From Ptiloglossa arizonensis (lineage: Eukaryota; Arthropoda; Insecta; Hymenoptera; Colletidae), in the NCBI RefSeq assembly GCF_051014685.1, contig NW_027478526.1, positions 1-64,000 on the forward strand: a stretch of DNA of 64,000 nucleotides, read 5' to 3'. The position numbers were made by a program, and so were the translations under genes. Shown piece by piece: positions 43,481-59,000 of this stretch. The notes under the pieces are model-generated. The model was given only the letters and a program-made list of their open reading frames with translations, was not told the DNA's origin and searched no databases. Each line of letters begins with the position of its first letter. Within the stretch, counting starts at the first letter, position 1.

Positions 43481-45944
43481 GTATAACGTATAACGTATAA
43501 CGTATAACGTATAACGTATTACGTATTACGTATAACCTATAACGTCTAACGTATAACGTATAACGTATGACGTATAACGTATAACGTATAACGTATAACG
43601 TATAACGTATAACGAATAACGTATAACGTATAACGAATAACGTATAACGTATAACGTATAACGTATAACGTATGACGTATCACGTATAAGGTATGACCTA
43701 TAACGCATAACGTATAGCGTATAACGCATAACGTATAACGTATAACGTATAACGTATAACGTATAACGTATAACGTATAACGTATAACGTATAACGTATA
43801 ACGTATAACGTATAACGTATAATGTATAACGTATAACGTATAACGTTTAACGTATAACGTACAACGTATAACGTATAACGTATAACGTATAACGTATAAC
43901 GTATCACGTATAACGTATAACGTATAACGTATGACGTATCACGTATAAGGTATGACCTATAACGCATTACGTATAGCGTATAACGCATAACATATAACGT
44001 ATAACGTATAACGTATAACGTATAACGTATAACGTATAAAGTATAACGTATAACGTATAACGTGTAACGTATAACGTATATCCTATAACGCATAACGTAT
44101 AGCGTATAACGCATAACGTATAACGTATAACGTATAACGTAAAACGTATAACGTATAACGTATAACGTATAACGTATAACGTATAACGTATAACGTATAA
44201 CGTATAACGTATAACGTATAACGTATAACGAATAACGTATAACGTATAACGAATAACGTATAACGTATAACGTATAACGTATAACGTATGACGTATCACG
44301 TATAAGGTATGACCTATAACGCATAACGTATAGCGTATAACGCATAACGTATAACGTATAACGTATAACGTATAACGTATAACGTATAACGTATAACGTA
44401 TAACGTATAACGTATAACGTATAACGTATAACGTATAACGTATAACGTATAACGTATAACGTATAACGTATAACCTATAACGTATAACGTATAACGTATA
44501 ACGTATAACGTATAACGTATAACGTATAACGTATAACGTATAACGTATAACGTATAACGTATAACGTATAACGTATAACGTATAACCTATAACGTATAAC
44601 GTATAACGTATAACGTATAACGTATAACGTATAACGTATAACGAATAACGTAAAACGTAAAACGTATAACGTACAACGTATAACGTGTAACGTATAGCGT
44701 ATAACGTATAACGTATAACGTATAACGAATAACGTATAACGTATAACGTACAACGTATAACGTATAACGTATAGCGTATAACGTATAACGTATTACATAT
44801 TACATATAACGTATAACGTATAACGTATAACGTATAACGTATAACGTCTAACGTTTAACGTATAACGTACAACGTATAACGTATAACGTATAACGTATAA
44901 CGTATCACGTATAACGTATAACGTATAACGTATGACGTATCACGTATAAGGTATGACCTATAACGCATTACGTATAGCGTATAACGCATAACATATAACG
45001 TATAACGTATAACGTATAACGTATAACGTATAACGTATAAAGTATAACGTATAACGTATAACGTATAACGTATAACGTTTAACGTATAACGTATCACGTA
45101 TAACGTATAACGTATAACGTATAACGTATGAAGAATCACGTATAAGGTATGACCTATAACGCATTACGTATAGCGTATAACGCATAACATATAACGTATA
45201 ACGTATAACGTATAACGTATAACGTATAAAGTATAACGTATAACGTATAACGTGTAACGTATAACGTATATCCTATAACGCATAACGTATAGCGTATAAC
45301 GCATAACGTATAACTTATAACGTATAACGTATAACGTCTAACGTTTAACGTATAACGTACAACGTATAACGTATAACGTATAACGTCTAACATATAACGT
45401 ATAACGTATAACGTATAACGTATAACGTATAAAGTATATCGTATATCGTATAACGTATAACGTATAACGTATAACGTATATCCTATAACACATAACGTAT
45501 AGCGTATAACGCATAACGTATAACGTATAACGTATAACGTATAACGTATAACGTATAACGTATAACGTATAACGTATTACGTATTACGTATAACCTATAA
45601 CGTCTAACGTATAACGTATAACGTATGACGTATAACGTGTAACGTATAACGTATAACGTATAACGTATTACGTATTACGTATAACCTATAACGTATAACG
45701 TATAACGTATAACGTATGACGTATAACGTATAACGTATAACGTATAACGTATAACGTATAACGTATAACGTATAACGTATAACGTGTAACGTATAACGTA
45801 TAACGTATAACGTATAACTTATAACGTATAACGTATAACGTATAACGTGTAACGTATAACGTATAACGTATAACGTATTACGTATTACGTATAACCTATA
45901 ACGTCTAACGTATAACGTATAACGTATGACGTATAACGTATAAC
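43481..45944 (+). repeat. Variant-rich segment linked to 57-60 kb
   Basis: This segment holds the AAGGTATGACC marker five times (43688, 43947, 44304, 44948, 45144). Its word order is shared with the 57-60 kb region: about 43530-43730 matches 59122-59325 at 15,596 bp, about 44000-44345 matches 59670-60018 at 15,673 bp, and the marker at 44948 matches 57478 at 12,530 bp. The part from 45.0 kb also matches 50.0 kb onward at 4,921-4,928 bp. A private change is TATGAAGAATCACG near 45128. Confidence 0.75.
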
Positions 45945-47515
45945 GTATAACGTATAACGTATAAGGTATAACGTATAACGTATAACGTATAACGTATAAC
46001 GTATAACGAATAACGTAAAACGTGAAACGTATTACATATTACGTGTAACGAGTAACGTATAACGTATAAAGTATAACGTATAACGTATAACGTGTAACGT
46101 ATAACGTATATCCTATAACGCATAACGTATAGCGTATAACGCATAACGTATAACGTATAACGTATAACGTATAACGTCTAACGTTTAACGTATAACGTAC
46201 AACGTATAACGTATAACGTATAACGTATAACGTATCACGTATAACGTATAACGTATAACGTATGACGTATCACGTATAAGGTATGACCTATAACGCATTA
46301 CGTATAGCGTATAACGCATAACATATAACGTATAACGTATAACGTATAACGTATAACGTATAACGTATAACGTATAAAGTATAACGTACAACGTATAACG
46401 TGTAACGTATAACGTATATCCTATAACGCATAACGTATAGCGTATAACGCATAACGTATAACGTATAACGTATAACGTATAACGTATAACGTTTAACCTA
46501 TAACGTACAACGTATTACATATTACATATAACGTATAACGTACAACGTATAACGTATAACATATAACGTCTAACGTTTAAGGTATAACGTACAACGTATA
46601 ACGTATAACGTATAACGTATAACGTATCACGTATAACGTATAACGTATAACGTATGACGTATCACGTATAAGGTATGACCTATAACGCATTACGTATAGC
46701 GTATAACGCATAACATATAACGTATAACGTATAACGTATAACGTATAACGTATAAAGTATAACGTATAACGTATAACGTGTAACGTATAACGAATATCCT
46801 ATAACGCATAACGTATAGCGTATAACGCATAACGTATAACGTATAACGTATAACGTATAACGTATAACGTCTAACGTTTAACGTATAACGTACAACGTAT
46901 AACGTATAACGTATAACGTCTAACATATAACGTATAACGTATAACGTATAACGTATAACGTATAACGTATAAAGTATATCGTATATCGTATAACGTATAA
47001 CGTATAACGTATAACGCATATCCTATAACACATAACGTATAGCGTATAACGCATAACGTATAACGTATAACGTATAACGTATAACGTATAACGTATAACG
47101 TATAACGTATTACGTATTACGTATAACCTATAACGTCTAACGTATAACGTATAACGTATGACGTATAACGTGTAACGTATAACGTATAACGTATAACGTA
47201 TTACGTATTACGTATAACCTATAACGTCTAACGTATAACGTATAACGTATGACGTATAACGTATAACGTATAACGTATAACGTATAACGTATAACGTATA
47301 ACGTATAACGTATAACGTGTAACGTATAACGTATAACGTATAACGTATAACTTATAACGTATAACGTGTAACGTATAACGTGTAACGTATAACGTATAAC
47401 GTATAACGTATAACGTATTACGTATTACGTATAACCTATAACGTCTAACGTATAACGTATAACGTATGACGTATAACGTATAACGTATAACGTATAACGT
47501 ATAAGGTATAACGTA
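45945..47515 (+). repeat. About 1.6-kb tandem duplication, left copy
   Basis: Variant words here recur 1,596-1,610 bp downstream: GTGAAACG at 46022 and 47632 (1,610), AAGGTATGACC at 46278 and 47888 (1,610) and at 46670 and 48273 (1,603), and ACGCATATCC at 47016 and 48612 (1,596). The offset falls one unit at a time. The ACGCATATCC change was noticed only in these two copies. The first part also matches 50.9-51.3 kb at 4,928 bp. Confidence 0.85.
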
Positions 47516-47554
47516 TAACGAATAACGTATAACTTATAACGTATAACGTGTAAC

Positions 47555-49110
47555 GTATAACGTATAACGTATAAGGTATAACGTATAACGTATAACGTAT
47601 AACGTATAACGTGTAACGAATAACGTAAAACGTGAAACGTATTACATATTACGTGTAACGAGTAACGTATAACGTATAAAGTATAACGTATAACGTATAA
47701 CGTGTAACGTATAACGTATATCCTATAACGCATAACGTATAGCGTATAACGCATAACGTATAACGTATAACGTATAACGTATAACGTCTAACGTTTAACG
47801 TATAACGTACAACGTATAACGTATAACGTATAACGTATAACGTATCACGTATAACGTATAACGTATAACGTATGACGTATCACGTATAAGGTATGACCTA
47901 TAACGCATTACGTATAGCGTATAACGCATAACATATAACGTATAACGTATAACGTATAACGTATAACGTATAACGTATAAAGTATAACGTACAACGTATA
48001 ACGTGTAACGTATAACGTATATCCTATAACGCATAACGTATAGCGTATAACGCATAACGTATAACGTATAACGTATAACGTATAACGTATAACGTTTAAC
48101 CTATAACGTACAACGTATTACATATTACATATAACGTATAACGTACAACGTATAACGTATAACATATAACGTCTAACGTTTAAGGTATAACGTACAACGT
48201 ATAACGTATAACGTATAACGTATAACGTATCACGTATAACGTATAACGTATAACGTATGACGTATCACGTATAAGGTATGACCTATAACGCATTACGTAT
48301 AGCGTATAACGCATAACATATAACGTATAACGTATAACGTATAACGTATAACGTATAAAGTATAACGTATAACGTATAACGTGTAACGTATAACGAATAT
48401 CCTATAACGCATAACGTATAGCGTATAACGCATAACGTATAACGTATAACGTATAACGTATAACGTATAACGTCTAACGTTTAACGTATAACGTACAACG
48501 TATAACGTATAACGTATAACGTCTAACATATAACGTATAACGTATAACGTATAACGTATAACGTATAAAGTATATCGTATATCGTATAACGTATAACGTA
48601 TAACGTATAACGCATATCCTATAACACATAACGTATAGCGTATAACGCATAACGTATAACGTATAACGTATAACGTATAACGTATAACGTATAACGTATA
48701 ACGTATTACGTATTACGTATAACCTATAACGTCTAACGTATAACGTATAACGTATGACGTATAACGTGTAACGTATAACGTATAACGTATAACGTATTAC
48801 GTATTACGTATAACCTATAACGTCTAACGTATAACGTATAACGTATGACGTATAACGTATAACGTATAACGTATAACGTATAACGTATAACGTATAACGT
48901 ATAACGTATAACGTGTAACGTATAACGTATAACGTATAACGTATAACTTATAACGTATAACGTGTAACGTATAACGTGTAACGTATAACGTATAACGTAT
49001 AACGTATAACGTATTACGTATTACGTATAACCTATAACGTCTAACGTATAACGTATAACGTATGACGTATAACGTATAACGTATAACGTATAACGTATAA
49101 GGTATAACGT
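47555..49110 (+). repeat. About 1.6-kb tandem duplication, right copy
   Basis: This copy begins after a short junction (47516-47554) bearing GAATAACG, CTTATAACG and GTGTAACG units and follows the left copy to an AAGG-type unit at 49101, which matches 47505 at 1,596 bp. After that the sequence departs into nearly pure units. No gene is present. Confidence 0.83.
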
Positions 49111-52030
49111 ATAACGTATAACGTATAACGTATAACGTATAACGTATAACGTATAACGCATAACGTATAACGCATAACGTATAACGTATAACGTATAACG
49201 CGTAACGAATAACGTATAACGTATAACGTATAACGTATAACGTATAACGTATAACGTATAACGTATAACGTATAACGTATAACGTATAACGTATAACCTA
49301 TAACGTATAACGTATAACGTATAACGTATAACGTATAACGTATAACGTATAACGTATAACGAATAACGTAAAACGTAAAACGTATAACGTACAACGTATA
49401 ACGTGTAACGTATAGCGTATAACGTATAACGTATAACGTATAACGAATAACGTATAACGTATAACGTACAACGTATAACGTATAACGTATAGCGTATAAC
49501 GTATAACGTATAACGTATAACGTATAACGTATAACGTATAACCTATAACGTATAACGTATAACGTATAACGTATTACGTATTACGTATAACCTATAACGT
49601 CTAACGTATAACGTATAACGTATGACGTATAACGTGTAACGTATAACGTATAACGTATAACGTATTACGTATTACGTATAACCTATAACGTCTAACGTAT
49701 AACGTATAACGTATGACGTATAACGTATAACGTATAACGTATAACGTATAAGGTATAACGTATAACGTATAACGTATAACGTATAACGTATAACGTATAA
49801 CGTATAACGTATAACGTATAACGTCTAACGTTTAACGTATAACGTACAACGTATAACGTATAACGTATAACGTATAACGTATCACGTATAACGTATAACG
49901 TATAACGTATGACGTATCACGTATAAGGTATGACCTATAACGCATTACGTATAGCGTATAACGCATAACATATAACGTATAACGTATAACGTATAACGTA
50001 TAACGTATAACGTATAACGTATCACGTATAACGTATAACGTATAACGTATGACGAATCACGTATAAGGTATGACCTATAACGCATTACGTATAGCGTATA
50101 ACGCATAACATATAACGTATAACGTATAACGTATAACGTATAACGTATAAAGTATAACGTATAACGTATAACGTGTAACGTATAACGTATATCCTATAAC
50201 GCATAACGTATAGCGTATAACGCATAACGTATAACTTATAACGTATAACGTATAACGTCTAACGTTTAACGTATAACGTACAACGTATAACGTATAACGT
50301 ATAACGTATAACGTCTAACATATAACGTATAACGTATAACGTATAACGTATAACGTATAAAGTATATCGTATGTCGTATAACGTATAACGTATAATGTAT
50401 AACGTATATCCTATAACACATAACGTATAGCGTATAACGCATAACGTATAACGTATAACGTATAACGTATAACGTATAACGTATAACGTATAACGTATAA
50501 CGTATTACGTATTACGTATAACCTATAACGTCTAACGTATAACGTATAACGTATGACGTATAACGTGTAACGTATAACGTATAACGTATAACGTATTACG
50601 TATTACGTATAACCTATAACGTATAACGTATAACGTATAACGTATGACGTATAACGTATAACGTATAACGTATAACGTATAACGTATAACGTATAACGTA
50701 TAACGTATAACGTGTAACGTATAACGTATAACGTATAACGTATAACTTATAACGTATAACGTATAACGTATAACGTGTAACGTATAACGTATAACGTATA
50801 ACGTATTACGTATTACGTATAACCTATAACGTCTAACGTATAACGTATAACGTATGACGTATAACGTATAACGTATAACGTATAACGTATAAGGTATAAC
50901 GTATAACGTATAACGTATAACGTATAACGTATAACGAATAACGTAAAACGTGAAACGTATTACATATTACGTGTAACGAGTAACGTATAACGTATAAAGT
51001 ATAACGTATAACGTATAACGTGTAACGTATAACGTATATCCTATAACGCATAACGTATAGCGTATAACGCATAACGTATAACGTATAACGTATAACGTAT
51101 AACGTCTAACGTTTAACGTATAACGTACAACGTATAACGTATAACGTATAACGTATAACGTATAACGTATCACGTATAACGTATAACGTATAACGTATGA
51201 CGTATCACGTATAAGGTATGACCTATAACGCATTACGTATAGCGTATAACGCATAACATATAACGTATAACGTATAACGTATAACGTATAACGTATAACG
51301 TGTAACGTATAACGTATATCCTATAACGCATAACGTATAGCGTATAACGCATAACGTATAACGTATAACGTATAACGTATAACGTCTAACGTTTAACCTA
51401 TAACGTACAACGTATTACATATTACATATAACGTATAACGTACAACGTATAACGTATAACATATAACGTCTAACGTTTAACGCATTACGTATAGCGTATA
51501 ACGCATAACATATAACGTATAACGTATAACGTATAACGTATAACGTATAAAGTATAACGTATAACGTATAACGTGTAACGTATAACGAATATCCTATAAC
51601 GCATAACGTATAGCGTATAACGCATAACGTATAACGTATAACGTATAACGTATAACGCATAACGTATAACGTATAACGTATAACGTATAACATATAAAGT
51701 ATATCGTATAACGTATAACGTATAACGTATAACGTATAACGTATATCCTATAACACATAACGTATAGCGTATAACGCATAACGTATAACGTATAACGTAT
51801 AACGTATAACGTATAACGTATAACGTATAACGTATAACGTATAACGTATAACGAATAACGTAAAACGTAAAACGTATTACATATTACGTGTAACGAGTAA
51901 CGTATAACGTATAACCTATAACGTATAACGTATAACGTATAACGAATAACGTATAACGTATAACGTACAACGTATAACGTATAACGTATAGCGTATAACG
52001 TATAACGTATTACATATTACATATAACGTA
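49111..52030 (+). repeat. Mixed satellite segment with copies of 45.0-46.3 kb and older words
   Basis: From about 49970 to 51250 the words match 45.0-46.3 kb at 4,921-4,928 bp (50065 and 45144; 50833 and 45905). The GAATAACGTAAAACG word is at about 49361 and two AAGGTATGACC markers lie only 140 bp apart (49925, 50065). A segment near 51415-51780 resembles the words at 4816-5240, 12040, 16121, 28539 and 37086. A hybrid GAAT/GTGTAACGAG word lies near 51852-51900. A private TATGTCG unit is near 50371. Confidence 0.75.
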
Positions 52031-54100
52031 TAACGTACAACGTATAACGTATAACATATAACGTCTAACGTTTAACGTATAACGTACAACGTATAACGTA
52101 TAACGTATAACGTATAACGTATCACGTATAACGTATAACGTATGACGTATCACGTATAAGGTATGACCTATAACGCATTACGTATAGCGTATAACGCATA
52201 ACATATAACGTATAACGTATAACGTATAACGTATAACGTATAAAGTATAACGTATAACGTATAACGTGTAACGTATAACGTATATCCTATAACGCATAAC
52301 GTATAGCGTATAACGCATAACGTATAACGTATAACGTATAACGTATAACGTATAACGTCTAACGTTTAACGTATAACGTACAACGTATAACGTATAACGT
52401 ATAACGTATAACGTATCACGTATAACGTATGACGTATAACGTATGACGTATCACGTATAAGGTATGACCTATAACGCATTACGTATAGCGTATAACGCAT
52501 AACATATAACGTATAACGTATAACGTATAACGTATAACGTATAACGTATAACGTATAACGTATAACGTATAAAGTATAACGTATAACGTATAACGTGTAA
52601 CGTATAACGTATATCCTATAACGCATAACGTATAGCGTATAACGCATAACGTATAACGTATAACGTATAACGTATAACGTCTAACGTTTAACGTATAACG
52701 TACAACGTATTACATATTACATATAACGTATAACGTACAACGTATAACGTATAACATATAACGTCTAACGTTTAACGTATAACGTACAACGTATAACGTA
52801 TAACGTATAACGTATTACGTATTACGTATAAACTATAACGTCTAACGTATAACGTATAACGTATAACGTATAACGTATAACGTATAACGTATAACGTATA
52901 ACGTCTAACGTATAACGTATAACGTATAACGTATAACGTATAACGTATAACGTATAACGTATAACGTATAACGTAAAACGTATAACGTATAACGTATAAC
53001 GTATAACGTATAACGTATAACGTATAACGTATAACGTATAACGTATAACGTATAACGTATAACGTATAACGTATAACGTATAACGTATAACGTATAACGT
53101 ATAACGTATAACGTATAACGTATAACGTATAACGTATAACGTATAACGTATAACGTATAACGTATAACGTATAACGTAAAACGTATAACGTACAACGTAT
53201 AACGTATTACGTATTACGTATAAACTATAACGTCTAACGTATAACGTATAACGTATAACGTATAACGTATCACGTATAACGTATAACGTATGACGTATCA
53301 CGTATAAGGTATGACCTATAACGCATTACGTATAGCGTATAGCGCATAATGTATAACGTATAACGTATAACGTATAACGTATAACTTATAACGTATAACG
53401 TATAACGTATAAAGTATAACGTATAACGTATAACGTATAACGTATAACGTATAACGTATAACGTATAACGTATAACGTATAACGTATAACTTATAACGTG
53501 TAACGTATAACCTATAACGTGTAACGTATAACGTATAACGTATAACGTATTACGTATTACGTATAAACTATAACGTCTAACGTATAACGTATAACGTATA
53601 ACGTATAACGTATAACGTATAACGTATAACGTATAACGTCTAACGTATAACGTATAACGTATAACGTATAACGTATAACGTATAACGTATAACGTATAAC
53701 GTATAACGTAAAACGTATAACGTATAACGTATAACGTATAACGTATAACGTATAACGTATAACGTATAACGTATAACGTATAACGTATAACGTATAACGT
53801 ATAACGTATAACGTATAACGTATAACGTATAACGTATAACGTATAACGTATAACGTATAACGTATAACGTATAACGTATAACGTATAACGTATAACGTAA
53901 AACGTATAACGTATAACGTATAACGTATTACGTATTACGTAAAAACTATAACGTCTAACGTATAACGTATAACGTATAACGTATAACGTCTAACGTTTAA
54001 CGTATAACGTACAACGTATTACATATTACATATAACGTATAACGTACAACGTATAACGTATAACATATAACGTCTAACGTTTAACGTATAACGTATAACG
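52031..54100 (+). repeat. 2,065-bp duplication, left copy
   Basis: Words recur exactly 2,065 bp (295 units) later: AAGGTATGACC at 52158 and 54223, 52459 and 54524, 53306 and 55371. Private variants are shared too: TATAGCGCATAATG near 53338 and 55403, GTAAAAACTATAACG near 53939 and 56004, and GTACAACGTATAACGTATT near 53189 and 55254. The last 115 bp or so, with TCTAACGTTTAACG and TACATAT words, have no counterpart at the end of the right copy. Confidence 0.9.
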
Positions 54101-56055
54101 TATAACGTATAACGTATAACATATAACGTCTAACGTTTAACGTATAACGTACAACGTATAACGTATAACGTATAACGTATAACGTATCACGTATAACGTA
54201 TAACGTATGACGTATCACGTATAAGGTATGACCTATAACGCATTACGTATAGCGTATAACGCATAACATATAACGTATAACGTATAACGTATAACGTATA
54301 ACGTATAAAGTATAACGTATAACGTATAACGTGTAACGTATAACGTATATCCTATAACGCATAACGTATAGCGTATAACGCATAACGTATAACGTATAAC
54401 GTATAACGTATAACGTATAACGTCTAACGTTTAACGTATAACGTACAACGTATAACGTATAACGTATAACGTATAACGTATCACGTATAACGTATGACGT
54501 ATAACGTATGACGTATCACGTATAAGGTATGACCTATAACGCATTACGTATAGCGTATAACGCATAACATATAACGTATAACGTATAACGTATAACGTAT
54601 AACGTATAACGTATAACGTATAACGTATAACGTATAAAGTATAACGTATAACGTATAACGTGTAACGTATAACGTATATCCTATAACGCATAACGTATAG
54701 CGTATAACGCATAACGTATAACGTATAACGTATAACGTATAACGTCTAACGTTTAACGTATAACGTACAACGTATTACATATTACATATAACGTATAACG
54801 TACAACGTATAACGTATAACATATAACGTCTAACGTTTAACGTATAACGTACAACGTATAACGTATAACGTATAACGTATTACGTATTACGTATAAACTA
54901 TAACGTCTAACGTATAACGTATAACGTATAACGTATAACGTATAACGTATAACGTATAACGTATAACGTCTAACGTATAACGTATAACGTATAACGTATA
55001 ACGTATAACGTATAACGTATAACGTATAACGTATAACGTAAAACGTATAACGTATAACGTATAACGTATAACGTATAACGTATAACGTATAACGTATAAC
55101 GTATAACGTATAACGTATAACGTATAACGTATAACGTATAACGTATAACGTATAACGTATAACGTATAACGTATAACGTATAACGTATAACGTATAACGT
55201 ATAACGTATAACGTATAACGTATAACGTATAACGTATAACGTAAAACGTATAACGTACAACGTATAACGTATTACGTATTACGTATAAACTATAACGTCT
55301 AACGTATAACGTATAACGTATAACGTATAACGTATCACGTATAACGTATAACGTATGACGTATCACGTATAAGGTATGACCTATAACGCATTACGTATAG
55401 CGTATAGCGCATAATGTATAACGTATAACGTATAACGTATAACGTATAACTTATAACGTATAACGTATAACGTATAAAGTATAACGTATAACGTATAACG
55501 TATAACGTATAACGTATAACGTATAACGTATAACGTATAACGTATAACGTATAACTTATAACGTGTAACGTATAACCTATAACGTGTAACGTATAACGTA
55601 TAACGTATAACGTATTACGTATTACGTATAAACTATAACGTCTAACGTATAACGTATAACGTATAACGTATAACGTATAACGTATAACGTATAACGTATA
55701 ACGTCTAACGTATAACGTATAACGTATAACGTATAACGTATAACGTATAACGTATAACGTATAACGTATAACGTAAAACGTATAACGTATAACGTATAAC
55801 GTATAACGTATAACGTATAACGTATAACGTATAACGTATAACGTATAACGTATAACGTATAACGTATAACGTATAACGTATAACGTATAACGTATAACGT
55901 ATAACGTATAACGTATAACGTATAACGTATAACGTATAACGTATAACGTATAACGTATAACGTAAAACGTATAACGTATAACGTATAACGTATTACGTAT
56001 TACGTAAAAACTATAACGTCTAACGTATAACGTATAACGTATAACGTATAACGTA
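54101..56055 (+). repeat. 2,065-bp duplication, right copy
   Basis: This is the right-hand partner of the duplication, matching the left copy to about 56050 and then diverging (TATCACG words here, TCTAACGTTTAACG words at the equivalent place in the left copy near 53986). The shared private substitutions show it was copied from the left copy or both came from a very recent common source. Confidence 0.9.
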
Positions 56056-59000
56056 TAACGTATCACGTATAACGTATAACGTATGACGTATCACGTATAA
56101 GGTATGACCTATAACGCATTACGTATAGCGTATAACGCATAATGTATAACGTATAACGTATAACGTATAACGTATAACTTATAACGTATAACGTATAACG
56201 TATAAAGTATAACGTATAACGTATAACGTATAACGTATAACGTATAACGTATAACGTATAACGTATAACGTATAACGTATAACGTATAACGTATAACGTA
56301 TAACGTATAACGTATAACGTATAACGTATAACGTATAACGTATAACGTATAACGTATAACGTCTAACGTTTAACGTATAACGTACAACGTATTACATATT
56401 ACATATAACGTATAACGTACAACGTATAACGTATAACATATAACGTCTAACGTTTAACGTATAACGTATAACGTATAACGTATAACGTATAACGTATAAC
56501 GTATAACGTATAACGTATAACGTATAACGAATAACGTATAACGTGTAACGTATAACTTATAACGTATAACGTATAACGTATAACGTATAACGTATAACGT
56601 AAAACGTATAACGTATAACGTATAACGTATAACGTATAACGTATAACGTATATCGTATAACGTATAACGTATAACGTATAAGGTATAACGTATAACGTAT
56701 AACGTATAACGTATAACGTATAACGTATAACGTATAACGAATAACGTATAACGTATAACGTATAACGTATAACGTATGACGTATCACGTATAAGGTATGA
56801 CCTATAACGCATAACGTATAGCGTATAACGCATAACGTATAACGTATAACGTATAACGTATAACGTATAACGTATAACGTATAACGTATAACGTATAACG
56901 TATAACGTATAACGTATAACGTATAACGTATAACGTATAACGTATAACGTATAACGTATAACGTATAACGTATAACGTATAACGTATAACGTATAACGTA
57001 TAACGTATAACGTATAACGTATAACGTATAACGTATAACGTATAACGTATAACGTATAACGTATAACGTATAACGTATAACGTATAACGTATAACGTATA
57101 ACGTATAACGTATAACCTATAACGTATAACGTATAACGTATAACGTATAACGTATAACGTATAACGTATAACGAATAACGTAAAACGTAAAACGTATAAC
57201 GTACAACGTATAACGTGTAACGTATAGCGTATAACGTATAACGTATAACGTATAACGAATAACGTATAACGTATAACGTACAACGTATAACGTATAACGT
57301 ATAGCGTATAACGTATAACGTATTACATATTACATATAACGTATAACGTATAACGTATAACGTATAACGTATAACGTCTAACGTTTAACGTATAACGTAC
57401 AACGTATAACGTATAACGTATAACGTATAACGTATCACGTATAACGTATAACGTATAACGTATGACGTATCACGTATAAGGTATGACCTATAACGCATTA
57501 CGTATAGCGTATAACGCATAACATATAACGTATAACGTATAACGTATAACGTATAACGTATAACGTATAACGTATAAAGTATAACGTATAACGTATAACG
57601 TATAACGTGTAACGTATAACGTATATCCTATAACGCATAACGTATAGCGTATAACGCATAACGTATAACGTATAACGTATAACGTATAACGTATAACGTC
57701 TAACGTTTAACGTATAACGTACAACGTATTACATATTACATATAACGTGTAACGTACAACGTATAACGTATAACATATAACGTCTAACGTTTAACGTATA
57801 ACGTACAACGTATAACGTATAACGTATAACGTATAACGTATCACGTATAACGTATAACGTATAACGTATGACGTATCACGTATAAGGTAGGACCAATAAC
57901 GCATTACGTATGGCGTATAACGCATAACATATAACGTATAACGTATAACGTATAACGTATAACGTATAACGTATAACGTATAACGTATCACGTATTACGT
58001 ATAACCTATAACGTCTAACGTATAACGTATAACGTATGACGTATAACGTGTGACGTATAACGTATAACGTATAACGTATTACGTATTACGTATAACCTAT
58101 AACGTCTAACGTATAACGTATTACGTATTACGTATAACCTATAACGTCTAACGTATAACGTATAACGTATGACGTATAACGTATAACGTATAACGTATAA
58201 CGTATAAGGTATAACGTATAACGTATAACGTATAACGTATAACGTATAACGAATAACGTAAAACGTGAAACGTATTACATATTACGTGTAACGAGTAACG
58301 TATAACGTATAAAGTATAACGTATAACGTATAACGTGTAACGTATAACGTATATCCTATAACGCATAACGTATAGCGTATAACGCATAACGTATAACGTA
58401 TAACGTATAACGTATAACGTCTAACGTTTAACGTATAACGTACAACGTATAACGTATAACGTATAACGTATAACGTATCACGTATAACGTATAACGTATA
58501 ACGTATGACGTATCACGTATAAGGTATGACCTATAACGCATTACGTATAGCGTATAACGCATAACATATAACGTATAACGTATAACGTATAACGTATAAC
58601 GTATAACGTATAACGTCTAACGTTTAACGTATAACGTACAACGTATTACATATTACATATAACGTATAACGTACAACGTATAACGTATAACATATAACGT
58701 CTAACGTTTAACGTATAACGTACAACGTATAACGTATAACGTATAACGTATAACGTATAACGTATAACGTATAAAGTATAACGTATAACGTATAACGTGT
58801 AACGTATAACGAATATCCTATAACGCATAACGTATAGCGTATAACGCATAACGTATAACGTATAACGTATAACGTATAACGTCTAACGTTTAACGTATAA
58901 CGTACAACGTATAACGTATAACGTATAACGTCTAACATATAACGTATAACGTATAACGTATAACGTATAACGTATAAAGTATATCGTATATCGTATAACG

